This document shows positions 63,850-64,000 of a stretch of 64,000 nt of DNA, piece after piece. The stretch spans positions 58,161 through 122,160 of the forward strand of contig NZ_LT629966.1 of the NCBI RefSeq assembly GCF_900104665.1, in the 5' to 3' direction. The notes below the pieces were generated by a model. It did not search any database, was not told the DNA's origin, and saw only the letters and a program-made list of their open reading frames with translations. Source of the DNA: Traorella massiliensis. GTDB lineage: Bacteria; Bacillota_I; Bacilli_A; Erysipelotrichales; Erysipelotrichaceae. The stretch's first letter is position 1. Each line of letters opens with the position of its first letter. The position numbers and the translations under genes were made by a program.

Positions 63850-64000
63850 AAAATCATCCTTTCTATAGATGTATATTTATACATCTATTATATCATACTC
63901 TTTCCGAACAGAAAAGCTCAAATACGCTTATTTTATCACCTATTTGAGCTATTTATATTTTTTCTTTTTTATAGATGTATAAAACTAAATTAAGTTAACG

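Larger units (their letters stand above)
62178..63984 (-). mobile_element. IS1634-type insertion sequence
   Basis: About 1.8 kb around a DDE transposase. The ends carry short inverted repeats: TTATACATCTATA near 62180 and its complement (TATAGATGTATAA) ending near 63982. A further inverted pair of the same motif (ATAGATGTATA/TATACATCTAT, 63866-63889) lies in the transposase leader. No clear target duplication is seen. The right boundary is 16 bases from the window end. Confidence 0.6.

Overview
The window is low-GC, AT-rich bacterial DNA with Gram-positive signatures: strong AGGAGG ribosome-binding sites, lysine and M-box riboswitches, an infC-rpmI-rplT operon behind an L20-type leader, and a class 1B dihydroorotate dehydrogenase (PyrD/PyrK). 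A short-armed SMC of about 976 residues (Mollicute-like length), a CBS/DRTGG pyrophosphatase, a clostridial-type 4-hydroxybutyrate dehydrogenase homologue and a huge cell-wall GH20 hexosaminidase fit a gut-associated anaerobic Firmicute close to Erysipelotrichia. That placement is inference from gene content only.

Layout. 1-9 kb (mostly minus strand): 5' part of lepA, nrnA-ackA, ylxM-ftsY-smc, then hemolysin III (+) facing a tyrosine recombinase broken by one in-frame TAG. 9-11.7 kb: a polar amino-acid ABC importer behind a lysine riboswitch, so probably a lysine importer. 11.7-13.4 kb: IS30-family element, copy 1. 13.5-20.8 kb: infC-rpmI-rplT with an ATT start for infC, a methyltransferase, a DUF6176 protein, gdhA, an AI-2E-type permease, a secreted protein, a CDF cation pump and an AIM24-like protein. 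20.8-22.7 kb: TnpB-only IS605-type element, copy A. 22.7-32 kb: a two-component operon ending in a previously unlisted 56-residue membrane protein, a lipoprotein, rpiB, a CBS-type pyrophosphatase, a GNAT, and an operon of a dicarboxylate-type symporter plus pyrK-pyrD-pyrF-pyrE behind a PyrR-like attenuator. 34-40.2 kb: MFS transporter plus GDPD, then a Fe-alcohol dehydrogenase/split-transketolase operon divergent from a GntR regulator. 40.2-42.1 kb: TnpB element, copy B. 42.1-42.6 kb: six tRNA genes. 42.8-49.2 kb: alr, cutC, a tight ATP-grasp/esterase/esterase/GNAT operon of unknown product, and an amidase. 49.3-52.45 kb: mgtA with an elaborate leader. 52.46-54.2 kb: IS30 copy 2. 54.2-64 kb: desulfoferrodoxin, a DUF4177 protein, the 1,940-residue GH20 protein, an AT-rich gap and an IS1634-type element.

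Most interesting points. (1) The mgtA leader contains, in order, an M-box with terminator, a 22-codon ORF with a strong ribosome-binding site, a second intrinsic terminator, a 33-codon ORF with a near-perfect ribosome-binding site and a long hairpin at its end, then mgtA. (2) The two IS30 copies each lie exactly 28 bp upstream of the -35 box of a riboswitch-controlled promoter, with long (15-18 bp) AT-rich target duplications. (3) Both TnpB elements abut the T-tract of an intrinsic terminator. Their TnpB lacks the usual zinc-ribbon cysteines and shows HHSAA where D-x-x-NAA is expected, and copy B appears to supply the last codons of gntR. (4) The ATP-grasp/double-esterase/GNAT operon and the GntR/4HBD-like/transketolase module are compact pathways with no assigned substrate.
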